NCBI GenBank assembly: GCA_937892105.1
Contig: CALAUZ010000221.1
Span: 1 to 40,642, forward strand
DNA length: 40,642 nt
Source: an uncultured Fretibacterium sp.
GTDB taxonomy: Bacteria > Synergistota > Synergistia > Synergistales > Aminobacteriaceae
Direction of reading: 5' to 3'
Under the pieces are notes generated by a model that was given only the letters and a program-made list of their open reading frames with translations, was not told the DNA's origin and did not search any database. The position numbers and the translations under genes were made by a program. Positions within the stretch are counted from its first letter, which is position 1, and every line of letters begins with the position of its first letter. Shown piece after piece: positions 15,499-23,534 of the stretch.

Positions 15499-15580
15499 GA
15501 ATTTCTGAGACTGCCGACAACACAGTCAAGTAACGAGCGCAATATTTCAAATATCACCTTCTTTCACGAGCAGGACGGAC

Positions 15581-15733
15581 TTAATCAACGTCCCTATAAT
15601 TCAGGAAGTTATCGAGGAAAATGAAATAATCTCTCTGGCGAGCTAAACGTTCGAGATAGCGTGAGCGGAGCCGGGAGAATAATTCGTTGCGCAGTAGCAG
15701 ATAGTTTTGTGGCTTGCGGTAATATTTTTTCAT
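15581..15733 (-). CDS. Small basic protein, 50 aa
   Basis: MKKYYRKPQNYLLLRNELFS, then an arginine-rich helix (RLRSRYLERLARQRDYF) and a short acidic end. ATG at 15733 overlaps the stop of the upstream 77-aa gene as ATGA, and AGGAGG lies 4 nt before it, a strong sign that it is translated. No family recognised; the composition suggests nucleic-acid binding. It sits between the Cas4-like gene and other small operon genes. Confidence 0.6.
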   Translation of the reverse strand: MKKYYRKPQNYLLLRNELFSRLRSRYLERLARQRDYFIFLDNFLNYRDVD

Positions 15734-15963
15734 GCTGCCTCCTGTAATGATTGCAAGTGAATAGTCTTGTCCTTATAAAGTCCATTTAGGAAAGAACCGG
15801 GCGAGTAAAACCGAAAGCTCCATTCTTCGATGGAAATATCCGAACAGGACGAGTTTAATTCTGCGGCAAACCTGAAAGCTTTTCTTCTGGAGTAGAATTT
15901 TCTGATGAGGATATTGCCAGAATAGACGCAGAACTCCCTAGAGCGCGAAAAATGACGATGCAA
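15730..15963 (-). CDS. Small protein, 77 aa, TTG start
   Basis: Begins MHRHFSRSREFCVYSGNILI with basic and aromatic residues (KFYSRRKAFRFAAELNSS). No family recognised. Evidence for translation is an AAGGAGG 6 nt upstream of TTG at 15963 and the ATGA overlap with the next gene. Basic, cysteine-poor and soluble; probably an accessory protein of the recombination operon. Confidence 0.5.
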   Translation of the reverse strand: MHRHFSRSREFCVYSGNILIRKFYSRRKAFRFAAELNSSCSDISIEEWSFRFYSPGSFLNGLYKDKTIHLQSLQEAA

Positions 15964-15984
15964 AGTGCACCTCCTTTCAAGAGT

Positions 15985-16013
15985 GGGAGCTACGAACCTT
16001 GTGCTTTGCTCCC
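15985..16013 (-). promoter_or_regulatory. Intergenic hairpin
   Basis: GGGAGC (15985-15990) and GCTCCC (16008-16013) form a 6-bp stem with a 17-nt loop in the gap before the 77-aa gene, about 10 nt from its ribosome site. It matches the pattern of hairpins in the other gaps of this operon. Confidence 0.45.
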
Positions 16014-16050
16014 GACCAGCTTTAACTCTGAGACGCAGAGAGGAAATAAA

Positions 16051-16281
16051 CTAAGCGGCGATATGATTTTCCTGCAACTGTCTGATGTGTTCAAAGCCCA
16101 CTTCAACCTTATCAAGCAGTTTTCTGACGCACTCAATACGCTTATCAATGTTAAGCATGAGTTCTGGTGATAAGTTAGGCGTAGCGAGGTCAAAGTTAAT
16201 CTGCTCGATAGCTGAGGCACAAGTGTTCATAGCACTATCAATGCCACTGAGATAAACTGAGATGAGGAAGTCGTTGCTCAT
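16051..16281 (-). CDS. Small helical protein, 76 aa
   Basis: Predominantly helical: SGIDSAMNTCASAIEQINFD, then LSPELMLNIDKRIECVRKLL and a heptad-like end (VGFEHIRQLQENH), so a short coiled coil is likely. No family recognised. ATG at 16281 comes 3 nt after the stop of the SSB-like gene with only a weak ribosome site, implying translational coupling. A role as an accessory of the SSB-like protein is a guess from position. Confidence 0.55.
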   Translation of the reverse strand: MSNDFLISVYLSGIDSAMNTCASAIEQINFDLATPNLSPELMLNIDKRIECVRKLLDKVEVGFEHIRQLQENHIAA

Positions 16282-16284
16282 GGC

Positions 16285-16566
16285 TTAGAAAGGGATTTTA
16301 TCTTCGTTGTAGTTTTCATTCTGGAAATCATCATCTTTCTGTCTTGAGTTCCTCTGCTCGTTATCCTTGTGTTCAAAGAGCGAGACGATAAGATGATTTC
16401 TGCCATCCTCACGAGGAAAGCCAGCGAAGTTAATCCAGGGCTTAATGAGGATATAAGGGCCGTTGCCATTGTCCATCATAACGCCGACATTTTCCCAGCT
16501 GACTTTCTCATTACCGTTGCGGTCAGTGTAAGAGCCGGACTTGACGCATAAATCGAATTTGCTCAT
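16285..16566 (-). CDS. SSB-like single-stranded DNA-binding protein
   Basis: 93 aa. Short strands (KFDLCVKSGSYTDRNGNEKV, then WENVGVMMDNGNGPYILIKP) look like an OB-fold-type beta sheet; the C-terminus is disordered, acidic and ends DKIPF, very like the DDDIPF tip of bacterial SSB that recruits partner proteins. This fits a single-stranded DNA binder working with the Sak4-like ATPase and nuclease. It is shorter than E. coli SSB (178 aa). ATG 16566 follows AAAGGAG; the longer frame to 16635 has no ribosome site. Confidence 0.65.
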   Translation of the reverse strand: MSKFDLCVKSGSYTDRNGNEKVSWENVGVMMDNGNGPYILIKPWINFAGFPREDGRNHLIVSLFEHKDNEQRNSRQKDDDFQNENYNEDKIPF

Positions 16567-16646
16567 AGAAAACTCCTTTGCATAGTAAAAGTAAAAATTG
16601 AGAACTCCGAGCGCAAAAATTTTGTGAAATATCACGTCCTTTATGA

Positions 16647-17108
16647 TCAGCCAGTCATGGAGGAGTAATAAGGCAGTTCCTGAATACGTTTGTCAACGAG
16701 CTGGCTGTTGGTATAGGTTCTGTTCCAGTTGCCGTGAATTTCCCTGAAGCAGTGATGAATGCCGTGAGAGCCTAAGTACTGGAAGACAAAGTTGCAGGAG
16801 AAATCCCTGATACAGGGATTGAGTGAAAGCCTGTGAAGTATCTTGTCGTCGTCAGCGATTGAATAGCACTGAAAGGGTCTGAAAGTGCATGTGAAGCTGT
16901 CCTTAGAAGATTTGATGAGGACATTGGCCAAATGATGCTTCCTGTAGAGCTTGTTGACCCAAGTTTTAACTTTGAGGGAAACAGGAGTAAGTTCATTCTC
17001 GTAACGATAAATCGAACTTCTGCTGACCCCGATACGTTCACTAATTTCACGTTGGGACAGATTGAGAAATAAGCGAACCTTCCTGAGTTTCATAGCGTCA
17101 TAGTTCAT
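16647..17108 (-). CDS. XRE-type helix-turn-helix regulator
   Basis: 153 aa. Residues 6-60 form a Cro/C1-type helix-turn-helix: LRKVRLFLNLSQREISERIG, then VSRSSIYRYENELTPVSLKV. The C-terminal hundred residues (IADDDKILHRLSLNPCIRDF, GIHHCFREIHGNWNRTYTNS) are not recognised and are rich in H and C. ATG 17108 follows AAAGGAG; the frame continues upstream to 17279 antisense-free but over the DpnD-like gene in another frame, so the short start is right. It may control its own operon. Confidence 0.7.
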   Translation of the reverse strand: MNYDAMKLRKVRLFLNLSQREISERIGVSRSSIYRYENELTPVSLKVKTWVNKLYRKHHLANVLIKSSKDSFTCTFRPFQCYSIADDDKILHRLSLNPCIRDFSCNFVFQYLGSHGIHHCFREIHGNWNRTYTNSQLVDKRIQELPYYSSMTG

Positions 17109-17151
17109 GTAGTAGTCTCCTTTCGTAAATACAAGTCCAATTAAGGACAGG

Positions 17152-17331
17152 TTAAGAGCGAGCGATGCCGATAACTTCAAACCCAGCTTCAAGGAAATCG
17201 TCAGCGTCAAGTACGTATTCGCTTCTAATCCAAGCCTCGCGTACCAAGTTGTATGCTTCGATTTCGTCATGAGCTTCAACAGTTACAGTTCTGCGCAGAG
17301 TTTCAGTAATCTCGACGTTAAAAGACTTCAT
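17152..17331 (-). CDS. DpnD/PcfM-like protein, 59 aa
   Basis: MKSFNVEITETLRRTVTVEA, then a helix (HDEIEAYNLVREAWIRSEYV) and LDADDFLEAGFEV. This matches the DpnD/PcfM family pattern (strand, V-E-A, helix, Y-x-L-x-A-D-D-F), a small domain found on plasmids and beside restriction genes, with unknown biochemical role. ATG 17331 is preceded by AAGGAGG 4 nt upstream. It lies between the XRE regulator and the 158-aa gene in the same direction. I found it by translating the gap; it is too short for usual gene-length cut-offs. Confidence 0.7.
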   Translation of the reverse strand: MKSFNVEITETLRRTVTVEAHDEIEAYNLVREAWIRSEYVLDADDFLEAGFEVIGIARS

Positions 17332-17384
17332 TAAACCTCCTTGATAAATACAAGCCCTCGATTACTCAAAAGGCAGGTTATGAG

Positions 17385-17861
17385 TTAAGCACTGAGCTTG
17401 AGCTTCTCACGTGATAATCGCCATTCACGCATAGCTTGCAGAGTACCCTTGTAACTCAATCGTTTATCATCGAGAAACTGTGCAACTTCGTCATAAGTTT
17501 CCCAGCAGTCGAAGCTGTCAATCCGAACGTAACGAGGAACAGATTTCATGAGGATAGGACACAGACCACGTTTCCAAGCTTCAAAAGCCTGTTCTTGATT
17601 AGCTTTTTTCTCCTCTTCGATGCTTACTCTGTGTTCCAGTACGCCGATGTGATATTTAACGAAGTTGCAAATATCTTTAAGCATTTCCGAGAGCTTCAGG
17701 AGGAATACGGTATCTTCATCAGCCTCATAGTTCCGTTCCTCGCAATTCCAGTAGTTATCCCAGACGTATTTAGTCTTGAAGATGTCTGAGACTTCATCAC
17801 GTAGAGGATAAAGAATTTCCGAGTACGACTGCCACCTGTAAAGGACATTTCGCCAGTCCAC
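17385..17861 (-). CDS. Hypothetical protein, first gene of minus operon
   Basis: 158 aa from GTG at 17861 (AAGGAG 9 nt upstream): it begins DWRNVLYRWQSYSEILYPLR after the start residue, with a helical middle (VFLLKLSEMLKDICNFVKYH, VSIEEEKKANQEQAFEAWKR) and a basic end. The open frame extends to 18032 across the divergent control region, which I consider unused. No family recognised. It is the first gene of the minus-strand operon and is divergent from the winged-helix-like gene at 18010. Confidence 0.55.
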   Translation of the reverse strand: MDWRNVLYRWQSYSEILYPLRDEVSDIFKTKYVWDNYWNCEERNYEADEDTVFLLKLSEMLKDICNFVKYHIGVLEHRVSIEEEKKANQEQAFEAWKRGLCPILMKSVPRYVRIDSFDCWETYDEVAQFLDDKRLSYKGTLQAMREWRLSREKLKLSA

Positions 17862-18009
17862 AAAAATCAACTCCTTTCGATAAGCGGCTTTAGCGCAATC
17901 AGCCCGACTTATCACTTTAGTTATATATATGGAAAAATCAGAACATGGCCGAACAAATAAATGAGTAGTATCAAAGAAATAATTTTCAAAAAATAAGGAG
18001 AGATAAACA
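17862..18009. promoter_or_regulatory. Divergent control region
   Basis: About 150 bp between the heads of the minus-strand recombination operon and the plus-strand ankyrin operon. It holds an AT block (TTATATATATGG near 17920), an imperfect dyad at about 17882-17912 (AAGCGGCT against AGCCCGACTT) and, for the plus strand, AAGGAG 10 nt before GTG at 18010. Promoters for both directions must lie here, but I cannot assign -35/-10 boxes with confidence. Confidence 0.45.
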
Positions 18010-18321
18010 GTGCCCGAGAAATCAGAGTTCAAACCAAAACCGAAAGGAACGCCTAGAGGTTCAAGGAATGAAAAAATTTATGCGGTCGGTTTAGTTCCAG
18101 CAGAGCATCAGAAATTATTAAATGGATTTAGTACAGCGTTAGACGGAGAGACTAAGGGGGAGCTGATATTTCAGAAAGTGCTTGATTTAGTAGGAATATC
18201 ACGAGCGTCAGCATTGAAGATGATTAAATTACTAGAGAAGTACGAATATCTGAAGTACGAAGCGAACCCGCGAGAACATAAAGTATACGTAGAATTATTA
18301 AAAGCGAAGGAGACGATTTAA
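18010..18321 (+). CDS. Winged-helix-like protein, paralogue of the gene at 12704
   Basis: 103 aa. The basic N-terminus (KPKPKGTPRGSRNEK) precedes a helical core in which LLNGFSTALDGETKGELIFQ and VGISRASALKMIKLLEKYEY read like a winged helix-turn-helix with a wing at LKYEANPREHKVYVEL. It aligns with the 141-aa protein at 12704. GTG start 18010 with AAGGAG. First gene of the plus-strand operon; a regulator or initiator-like role is possible, family not recognised. Confidence 0.65.
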   Translation: MPEKSEFKPKPKGTPRGSRNEKIYAVGLVPAEHQKLLNGFSTALDGETKGELIFQKVLDLVGISRASALKMIKLLEKYEYLKYEANPREHKVYVELLKAKETI

Positions 18322-18330
18322 TATAAGAAT

Positions 18331-18735
18331 ATGAAGTTAGGAACAATGATGACAAAAATATTGAAGGAGCAAATGACAGCAGGTTTGCTGGAAGAGGGAA
18401 TTTACACACTAAAAATCGAGAATGCAGAATATGGACTATCGTCTGATGGAAATAGTAGGCGAGCAATAGTGAAATTTAGCGTAGTCGGTACAGATTATGA
18501 GGGATACGAAATCAAATCAGTATTTAGTCTTGATAATCCCTCAAATCCAAAATCAGAACGAATAAGCCAGAAGTTATTTGCCTCGATGTTAAAGTCAGCG
18601 AATATAACAGTAGAAGAATTAACGGATGATTTTGATATGAATATGCTAATAGACCGAAAAGTAAAAGCGTATGTAATAATCGAGCCAGCGAGTAAAGATT
18701 ATCCGGCACAGAACCGAGTAAAATATTTCAAATAG
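18331..18735 (+). CDS. DUF669-like protein (phage ssDNA-binding type)
   Basis: 134 aa. The pattern LLEEGIYTLKIENAEYGLSS, then RRAIVKFSVVGTDYEGYEIK, ERISQKLFASMLKSA and a closing RKVKAYVIIEPAS matches the DUF669 group of phage recombination modules, thought to be single-stranded DNA-binding. ATG 18331 is used here; the ATG pair at 18343-18348 with AGGA just upstream is equally possible and would shorten it by 4-5 residues. It follows the winged-helix gene by 9 bp and precedes the ankyrin gene by 8 bp. Confidence 0.6.
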   Translation: MKLGTMMTKILKEQMTAGLLEEGIYTLKIENAEYGLSSDGNSRRAIVKFSVVGTDYEGYEIKSVFSLDNPSNPKSERISQKLFASMLKSANITVEELTDDFDMNMLIDRKVKAYVIIEPASKDYPAQNRVKYFK

Positions 18736-18743
18736 GAGAAGAA

Positions 18744-21700
18744 ATGAAAATATCAGATGAAGAATTTGTAGAATTGTGTGCCGAGGGCAGTGTCTCAGAA
18801 GTTCAAGAGGCTTTGTCGTCAGGACTGGATGTAAATTGTCGAGATGAACGAGGGCGGACAGGTCTAATGCTTGCTTGTAGTTACAATAACACAGAAGTAG
18901 TGAGATTATTATTACAATCTGGCGCAGATCCGAATGCGAAAAGTTTTGAGGACTGGACAGCTCTTTTATCGTCAGCCGGAGACAGTGAAGTTGACCTGGA
19001 GATAATTAAGCTGTTAATTGAACATGGAGCGAAAGTAAACGCGCAAAATGAATTTGAGACGACCCCATTAGTTCGAGCGTGTTACTGGACTGACCGAACA
19101 GATATAGTTAAAGTACTTCTGGACGCGGGTGCAGATATAAATAAATCAGGAGCCTACGGAAATGACTATCAGGAGTACGGGGGCGGAAATGCGCTGTCAG
19201 CTTGCGGAGGCTGGAAGCCAGAAATATTAGACATGCTTCTGAAAGCCGGAGCAGATATAAATCAGAATGACGGAGAATTATTGTTTAGTGCAGTAATCCA
19301 TGGAGGTTCGATAGAAGTAATTGAACGGCTTGTGAAACGCGGAGCGGATGTAAATAGCAGTCGGGAAGACGATTGGACAGTGTTAATGGAAGCGTGTAAA
19401 GAAAACCGAATTTATCATGTACCAGATGTGCCGAGGCTTGTAAATCTATTACTTGATTTAGGAGCAGATCCGAACAAGACGTGTAAAGGAATGTATGCTC
19501 TGAATTACGCCCGTCAGAATGAAAAGCTGAGAGAAACAGAAGTTTTGAAGAGGCTTGAAGAACTAACGGAAACTCCAAATCCGCAGAACAGGAAGTCGTA
19601 TGTGAATTTCAAGGAACTATTAGGGATAGGAACATTCGATGAGATTGTAGATGTTATTAAAACAGGCGTTGATGTAAATGCACGTCCATCAGCAGGAGAG
19701 CCTGTATTAATGGAAGCTCTGAAGCGTTATAAAGCAGACTGTGAGGCACTGAGCAAATTCAAAGATATTTTAAGACGAAGCCCGAAGCCCGAAGAAGAAG
19801 AGCGAATATCCGAGAAAGAAACGGAACGTTCGATAAGTCTTGAAATCGTGAGATTGCTGCTAGAGGCAGGAGCCGACGTAAATGCGCGAGATGTAACGGA
19901 AAATACCGCACTTCTGGAATATGCATTAGATGAAGAAGTTACAAAACTACTTATAGATTACGGAGCAGATGTAAATGCGCGAGGAATGATATTCGGACCT
20001 GCATTGTTAGGAGCAAATCTTGAAGTAACGAAAATATTATTAGAAGCTGGCGCGGACGTAAATCTTAAAAGTCGGGATGACGAAAGTACAGCCCTGATAC
20101 GAGCAGCGGAACGAAGAAAACCCGAAGTAGTAAAAATATTGCTAGAAGCGGGAGCCGAAATCAATGCACGTGATAAATACGGAAAGACAGCATTATTTGC
20201 AGTGCTGAATGGATACGAATATAATCAGCACGAAGAGAATATTCCCGTGATAAAACTTCTGCTGAAAGCTGGTGCGGAAGTTAATATTAAAGGTTGCGAC
20301 AGTTACGGACATGAAGGAAGAACGCCATTAACACTGGCAGTGAAGCATGATAATCCCAGTCCTGATTTTAAGGAATTTCACGCACAGTACGGCACGAAAT
20401 TTGCAGATATAACGCCTGAAGTAGTGAAGCTGCTGCTTGAATATGGAGCCGATATAAATCTTTGTGATGGAGACGGATTTACAGCTCTGATGTATGCAGT
20501 AAATGGCCGTTATCCGAACAGTGAAGTAATAAAAATGCTTTTGGATGCCGGGGCAGATGTTCAAGCAGAGAATGACGGAATGAGAGCACTGGACTATGCG
20601 AGACAGAATGCTACATTTACAGATAAAGAACTACTCAGGAGATTAGAAGGACTGACAGGTAATACAGAATATCGAATAAACAGCCGGGAATTTTCAATCT
20701 TAATCAACAACGGAGCAGTGGATCAAGTTCGTGAAGCGATAGAACACGGAGCAGATGTGAATATCCGAAGTGATGAAGAAAGCTGGACACCTTTAATGGT
20801 TGCAGTACGAAGTGATGAACCTAGTGTAGAAATAGTCGGGCTTTTAATTGAAGCCGGAGCAGAAATCAATGCGACAGACGGAACAGGAGATACAGCATTG
20901 AAGAAAGCTCTGTATGCAATGCACCCCAATCCGCAAATAATAGAAATGCTCATACATGCCGGAGCGGACGTAAATATTGTGGATGAGGACGGAATGACAA
21001 TTTTAATGGAAGCAACCCGACGAAGTACACCTGAAATAGTCAGAATGCTTATTGAAGCTGGAGCGGATGTGAATATTTCTCGTAAAGGAATGAAGGCAGT
21101 AAATTATGCTCGTGCAAATTACCAGCTTAGAAATACGCAGGTACTCAAAGATTTAGAAGCGAAGACGGAGCCAATAAGTTCAGACTGGTGCAAGGAAGAC
21201 GAAGAGTTTTTAGAGCTGTGTGAAATCGGACATTTAGAGGATATAGTGCAAGCGATAAAAAACGGTGCGAATATCGAGGCGAAAAATATATTCGGCGAGA
21301 CGCTTCTAATGAGAGTAACGAGTCTTGATGTACCTGTAGAAGTAGCAGAGTGCTTAATTAAGTTAGGAGCGGACGTAAATGCTATCGATGAAAGAGGAAA
21401 AACTATCTTGATGAATGCAGTACGAAATCATCGTCAGAATTTCGATGTAGTGAAAGACCCAGATTATGAGTTAGTGAAGCTGTTACTAGAGAACGGAGCG
21501 AATGTTCAAGCAGTAGATGAACGGGGCGGAACAGTGCTGATATATGCGGCATCTCGAAGTGAGCCTGAAATTTTGAAGCTGTTGTTGGATCACGGAGCTG
21601 ATATAAATGCCCAGGATGAGAACGGAATAACAGCCCTAATGCTGGCTGTGCGTTCAAATTCATCCGAAGCGATAAAGTTATTGCTTGATGCCGGAGCGAA

Positions 21701-21803
21701 AATCGAGATAGAAGATAAAAGCGGTAAACGAGCTTATGATTATGCTGTCAGTCGTTCATATGGAGATAGTTTGAGAGAAGAAATCTTAAAGCGTCTTGAA
21801 TAA
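18744..21803 (+). CDS. Giant ankyrin-repeat protein, 1019 aa
   Basis: At least 23 ankyrin units are recognisable by their LLLEAGADVNARD-type loops. They are grouped in four blocks that each start with a cap helix like FVELCAEGSVSEVQEALSSG (residues 5, 287, 645 and 818 or so) and end in a cap such as LNYARQNEKLRETEVLKRLE; the last block ends IL KRLE at the stop. There is no signal peptide, membrane segment or enzymatic domain. Ankyrin solenoids bind proteins. ATG follows AGGAGAAG. It is the third gene of the plus-strand operon after the DUF669-like gene, and a hairpin at 21812 may end the transcript. Partner unknown. Confidence 0.9.
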   Translation: MKISDEEFVELCAEGSVSEVQEALSSGLDVNCRDERGRTGLMLACSYNNTEVVRLLLQSGADPNAKSFEDWTALLSSAGDSEVDLEIIKLLIEHGAKVNAQNEFETTPLVRACYWTDRTDIVKVLLDAGADINKSGAYGNDYQEYGGGNALSACGGWKPEILDMLLKAGADINQNDGELLFSAVIHGGSIEVIERLVKRGADVNSSREDDWTVLMEACKENRIYHVPDVPRLVNLLLDLGADPNKTCKGMYALNYARQNEKLRETEVLKRLEELTETPNPQNRKSYVNFKELLGIGTFDEIVDVIKTGVDVNARPSAGEPVLMEALKRYKADCEALSKFKDILRRSPKPEEEERISEKETERSISLEIVRLLLEAGADVNARDVTENTALLEYALDEEVTKLLIDYGADVNARGMIFGPALLGANLEVTKILLEAGADVNLKSRDDESTALIRAAERRKPEVVKILLEAGAEINARDKYGKTALFAVLNGYEYNQHEENIPVIKLLLKAGAEVNIKGCDSYGHEGRTPLTLAVKHDNPSPDFKEFHAQYGTKFADITPEVVKLLLEYGADINLCDGDGFTALMYAVNGRYPNSEVIKMLLDAGADVQAENDGMRALDYARQNATFTDKELLRRLEGLTGNTEYRINSREFSILINNGAVDQVREAIEHGADVNIRSDEESWTPLMVAVRSDEPSVEIVGLLIEAGAEINATDGTGDTALKKALYAMHPNPQIIEMLIHAGADVNIVDEDGMTILMEATRRSTPEIVRMLIEAGADVNISRKGMKAVNYARANYQLRNTQVLKDLEAKTEPISSDWCKEDEEFLELCEIGHLEDIVQAIKNGANIEAKNIFGETLLMRVTSLDVPVEVAECLIKLGADVNAIDERGKTILMNAVRNHRQNFDVVKDPDYELVKLLLENGANVQAVDERGGTVLIYAASRSEPEILKLLLDHGADINAQDENGITALMLAVRSNSSEAIKLLLDAGAKIEIEDKSGKRAYDYAVSRSYGDSLREEILKRLE

Positions 21804-21811
21804 ATAGTAGC

Positions 21812-21833
21812 TGGGCAGGATAAATTCTGCCCA
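21812..21833. terminator. Hairpin after ankyrin gene
   Basis: TGGGCAG pairs with CTGCCCA (7 bp, 8-nt loop) 8 bp after the ankyrin stop. No clear T-run follows on the plus strand, and the T-rich side on the minus strand is weak, so termination may be partial; it also lies at the 3' end of the convergent membrane-protein gene. Confidence 0.5.
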
Positions 21834-21886
21834 ACCGTTAATTTCCGGCCAGTTGGGAAAATTCCTCTTCAACCTTCTGAGTATGT

Positions 21887-23413
21887 TCAATCAATAATCT
21901 TACTAATGCGAATATCGGAGGAAGACCCATCCTTGAAAATAATCTGAGACGATACGAAGCGAATAGAAGCGTCATTAGTTCTGAAGAGGACGTAAGGTTC
22001 GTAAGCGTCGAGATTGTTGAAGTCAACTTCTCTGTCAGGGATTTCATTATTGATGCCGTAGAAAAGATGACTAATGGAGCTTCTGATTTCCTCAGAGAAC
22101 ATGAAGGGGCTTAACGATGCTTCTGAAGTAACTTTGTTTGTGGTGAAGATTTTGTATTGTTCAGCGGAGACCCAGGGCATATTAAAATTAAGAATGAAAT
22201 TTTTATTGAGTTTGAAGAGTTCGTGAGCAACGTCAAAAGAAAAATGCCAAACGGAGCTTTCGATATTATTATCGTCAATGAATTTAACATCAATCTCAAC
22301 GATACTGCTATTGACGTTATTGTAAATGGATAGAGCCGGGTAAGGCAAATTAGTGTTAGGGTTAATTTGATTGAGGAAGCCCGTAGAGTAGAAAGATTTA
22401 TCAGGACTGATACGGTAAAGAAATTCTTTGACGTTGTTAATGTTTGAGTTAATCTGAAAGTTAATATTGCGGGTAAGTTTTTCGCGTATGTCCATATTAT
22501 TAGCGCGAACGGGAGTAAGAATAATATTGTGTTTTACGTTTTGTGTATGAAGTCTCTCAGCGGACAGAGCCGCCGAAATCCACAGCAGGGTAATCAACAA
22601 AGCACCAGCCCCGATATTAGAAAGAGTGTCAGGAGTAAATTTGCGATTATGAATGAGAAAGACGCAGATGACGGAAACGACAGCAGGGATGACAGCGAAC
22701 CAGAGCTGAATGCCGAAGCCCCTGCGAGCGAGTTCGAAGCAGACAGCAAAAATGACAGAGCTTATTGTGCTAATCCTGATATTGAAGACCTTGTTCCAGA
22801 TGAGTGAGAGAATATTAATCAGGCTCATTTGTGGAATATCTTGAAAAAGTTTCTTCCTTTTATGTATAGCAAGATCATTGACGTTGTAAAAATCTTTGAG
22901 GTAGTTCCAGAAGCGTTTAATCTCTTCAAAGTCAGGAGCATTATCTTTGCTGCCCCATCGGGGACTTGAGAAGCGCAGTAAATATTCTTCTTCGTATTTA
23001 TCGATAATTAAGTCAAAAATATCTTGGTGATAAACGAAAATCGAATTTCCGTTAGCAGATTTAACAGGCTTACGAACAGCGATAAGTCGAAAGTTCCAGT
23101 CTTCGGAGCGTTCGATACTTGAGAGAGTGCGAGAAATAGACGACTGATTTCTGCCCAGAATGATAGCAATGTCGGAGACGTGCCATAAGATTTGATTATC
23201 AGAGAAGATTAAATGACTGAAGTCAGGGACACGATTACTGAACTGACCTTCTAGGAACTCTTTTCTGTCGTCATGAGAGCCGCTGAACTGTCTGTAATCA
23301 GCGACATAATCAAGCAGAAGTTCGTGAACTCTTTTTCTTGAGTTCTGGAACTGTAAAAACTTGCTTTGAAGTTTAGCAATAGTATCATCCGGCAAATTAA
23401 AGTCCTGCAACAA
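21887..23413 (-). CDS. Helix-turn-helix membrane protein, 508 aa
   Basis: Residues 75-170 look like a DNA-binding domain: ILWHVSDIAIILGRNQSSIS followed by RTLSSIERSEDWNFR and an AVRKPVKSANGNSIFVYHQD strand pair. After a charged helix, residues 215-295 hold about three hydrophobic segments (ISSVIFAVCFELARRGF; FAVIPAVVSVICVFLI; ALLITLLWISAALSA), and the C-terminal 210 residues form a soluble domain of short strands. A DNA-binding front linked to a membrane-anchored sensor-like domain suggests a membrane-bound regulator, but I recognise no family. TTG start 23413 with AAAGGAG 8 nt upstream. Convergent with the ankyrin gene. Confidence 0.7.
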   Translation of the reverse strand: MLQDFNLPDDTIAKLQSKFLQFQNSRKRVHELLLDYVADYRQFSGSHDDRKEFLEGQFSNRVPDFSHLIFSDNQILWHVSDIAIILGRNQSSISRTLSSIERSEDWNFRLIAVRKPVKSANGNSIFVYHQDIFDLIIDKYEEEYLLRFSSPRWGSKDNAPDFEEIKRFWNYLKDFYNVNDLAIHKRKKLFQDIPQMSLINILSLIWNKVFNIRISTISSVIFAVCFELARRGFGIQLWFAVIPAVVSVICVFLIHNRKFTPDTLSNIGAGALLITLLWISAALSAERLHTQNVKHNIILTPVRANNMDIREKLTRNINFQINSNINNVKEFLYRISPDKSFYSTGFLNQINPNTNLPYPALSIYNNVNSSIVEIDVKFIDDNNIESSVWHFSFDVAHELFKLNKNFILNFNMPWVSAEQYKIFTTNKVTSEASLSPFMFSEEIRSSISHLFYGINNEIPDREVDFNNLDAYEPYVLFRTNDASIRFVSSQIIFKDGSSSDIRISKIID

Positions 23414-23444
23414 TAAAGCTCCTTTCGTAAAAAATCAGTTATAT

Positions 23445-23503
23445 CAACGGCTACTCAGACGCATTCGACAGAGTGAGTAAGTAGCGTCTAAAATATTCCG
23501 TTG
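23445..23503. promoter_or_regulatory. Nested dyads in divergent gap
   Basis: In the gap between the membrane regulator (minus) and the small secreted protein (plus), CAACGG at 23445 pairs with CCGTTG at 23498, AGACGC at 23457 with GCGTCT at 23484, and ACTCA with TGAGT between them. They may be operators or a folded leader for one of the two divergent genes. Confidence 0.45.
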
Positions 23504-23534
23504 GATAAATTATAACGTGAAAGGAAATAATCGA

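Noticed and set aside
22529..22807. Plus-strand 92-aa acidic frame
   Set aside because: Antisense to the hydrophobic segments of the membrane regulator; composition follows from that, and there is no ribosome site.
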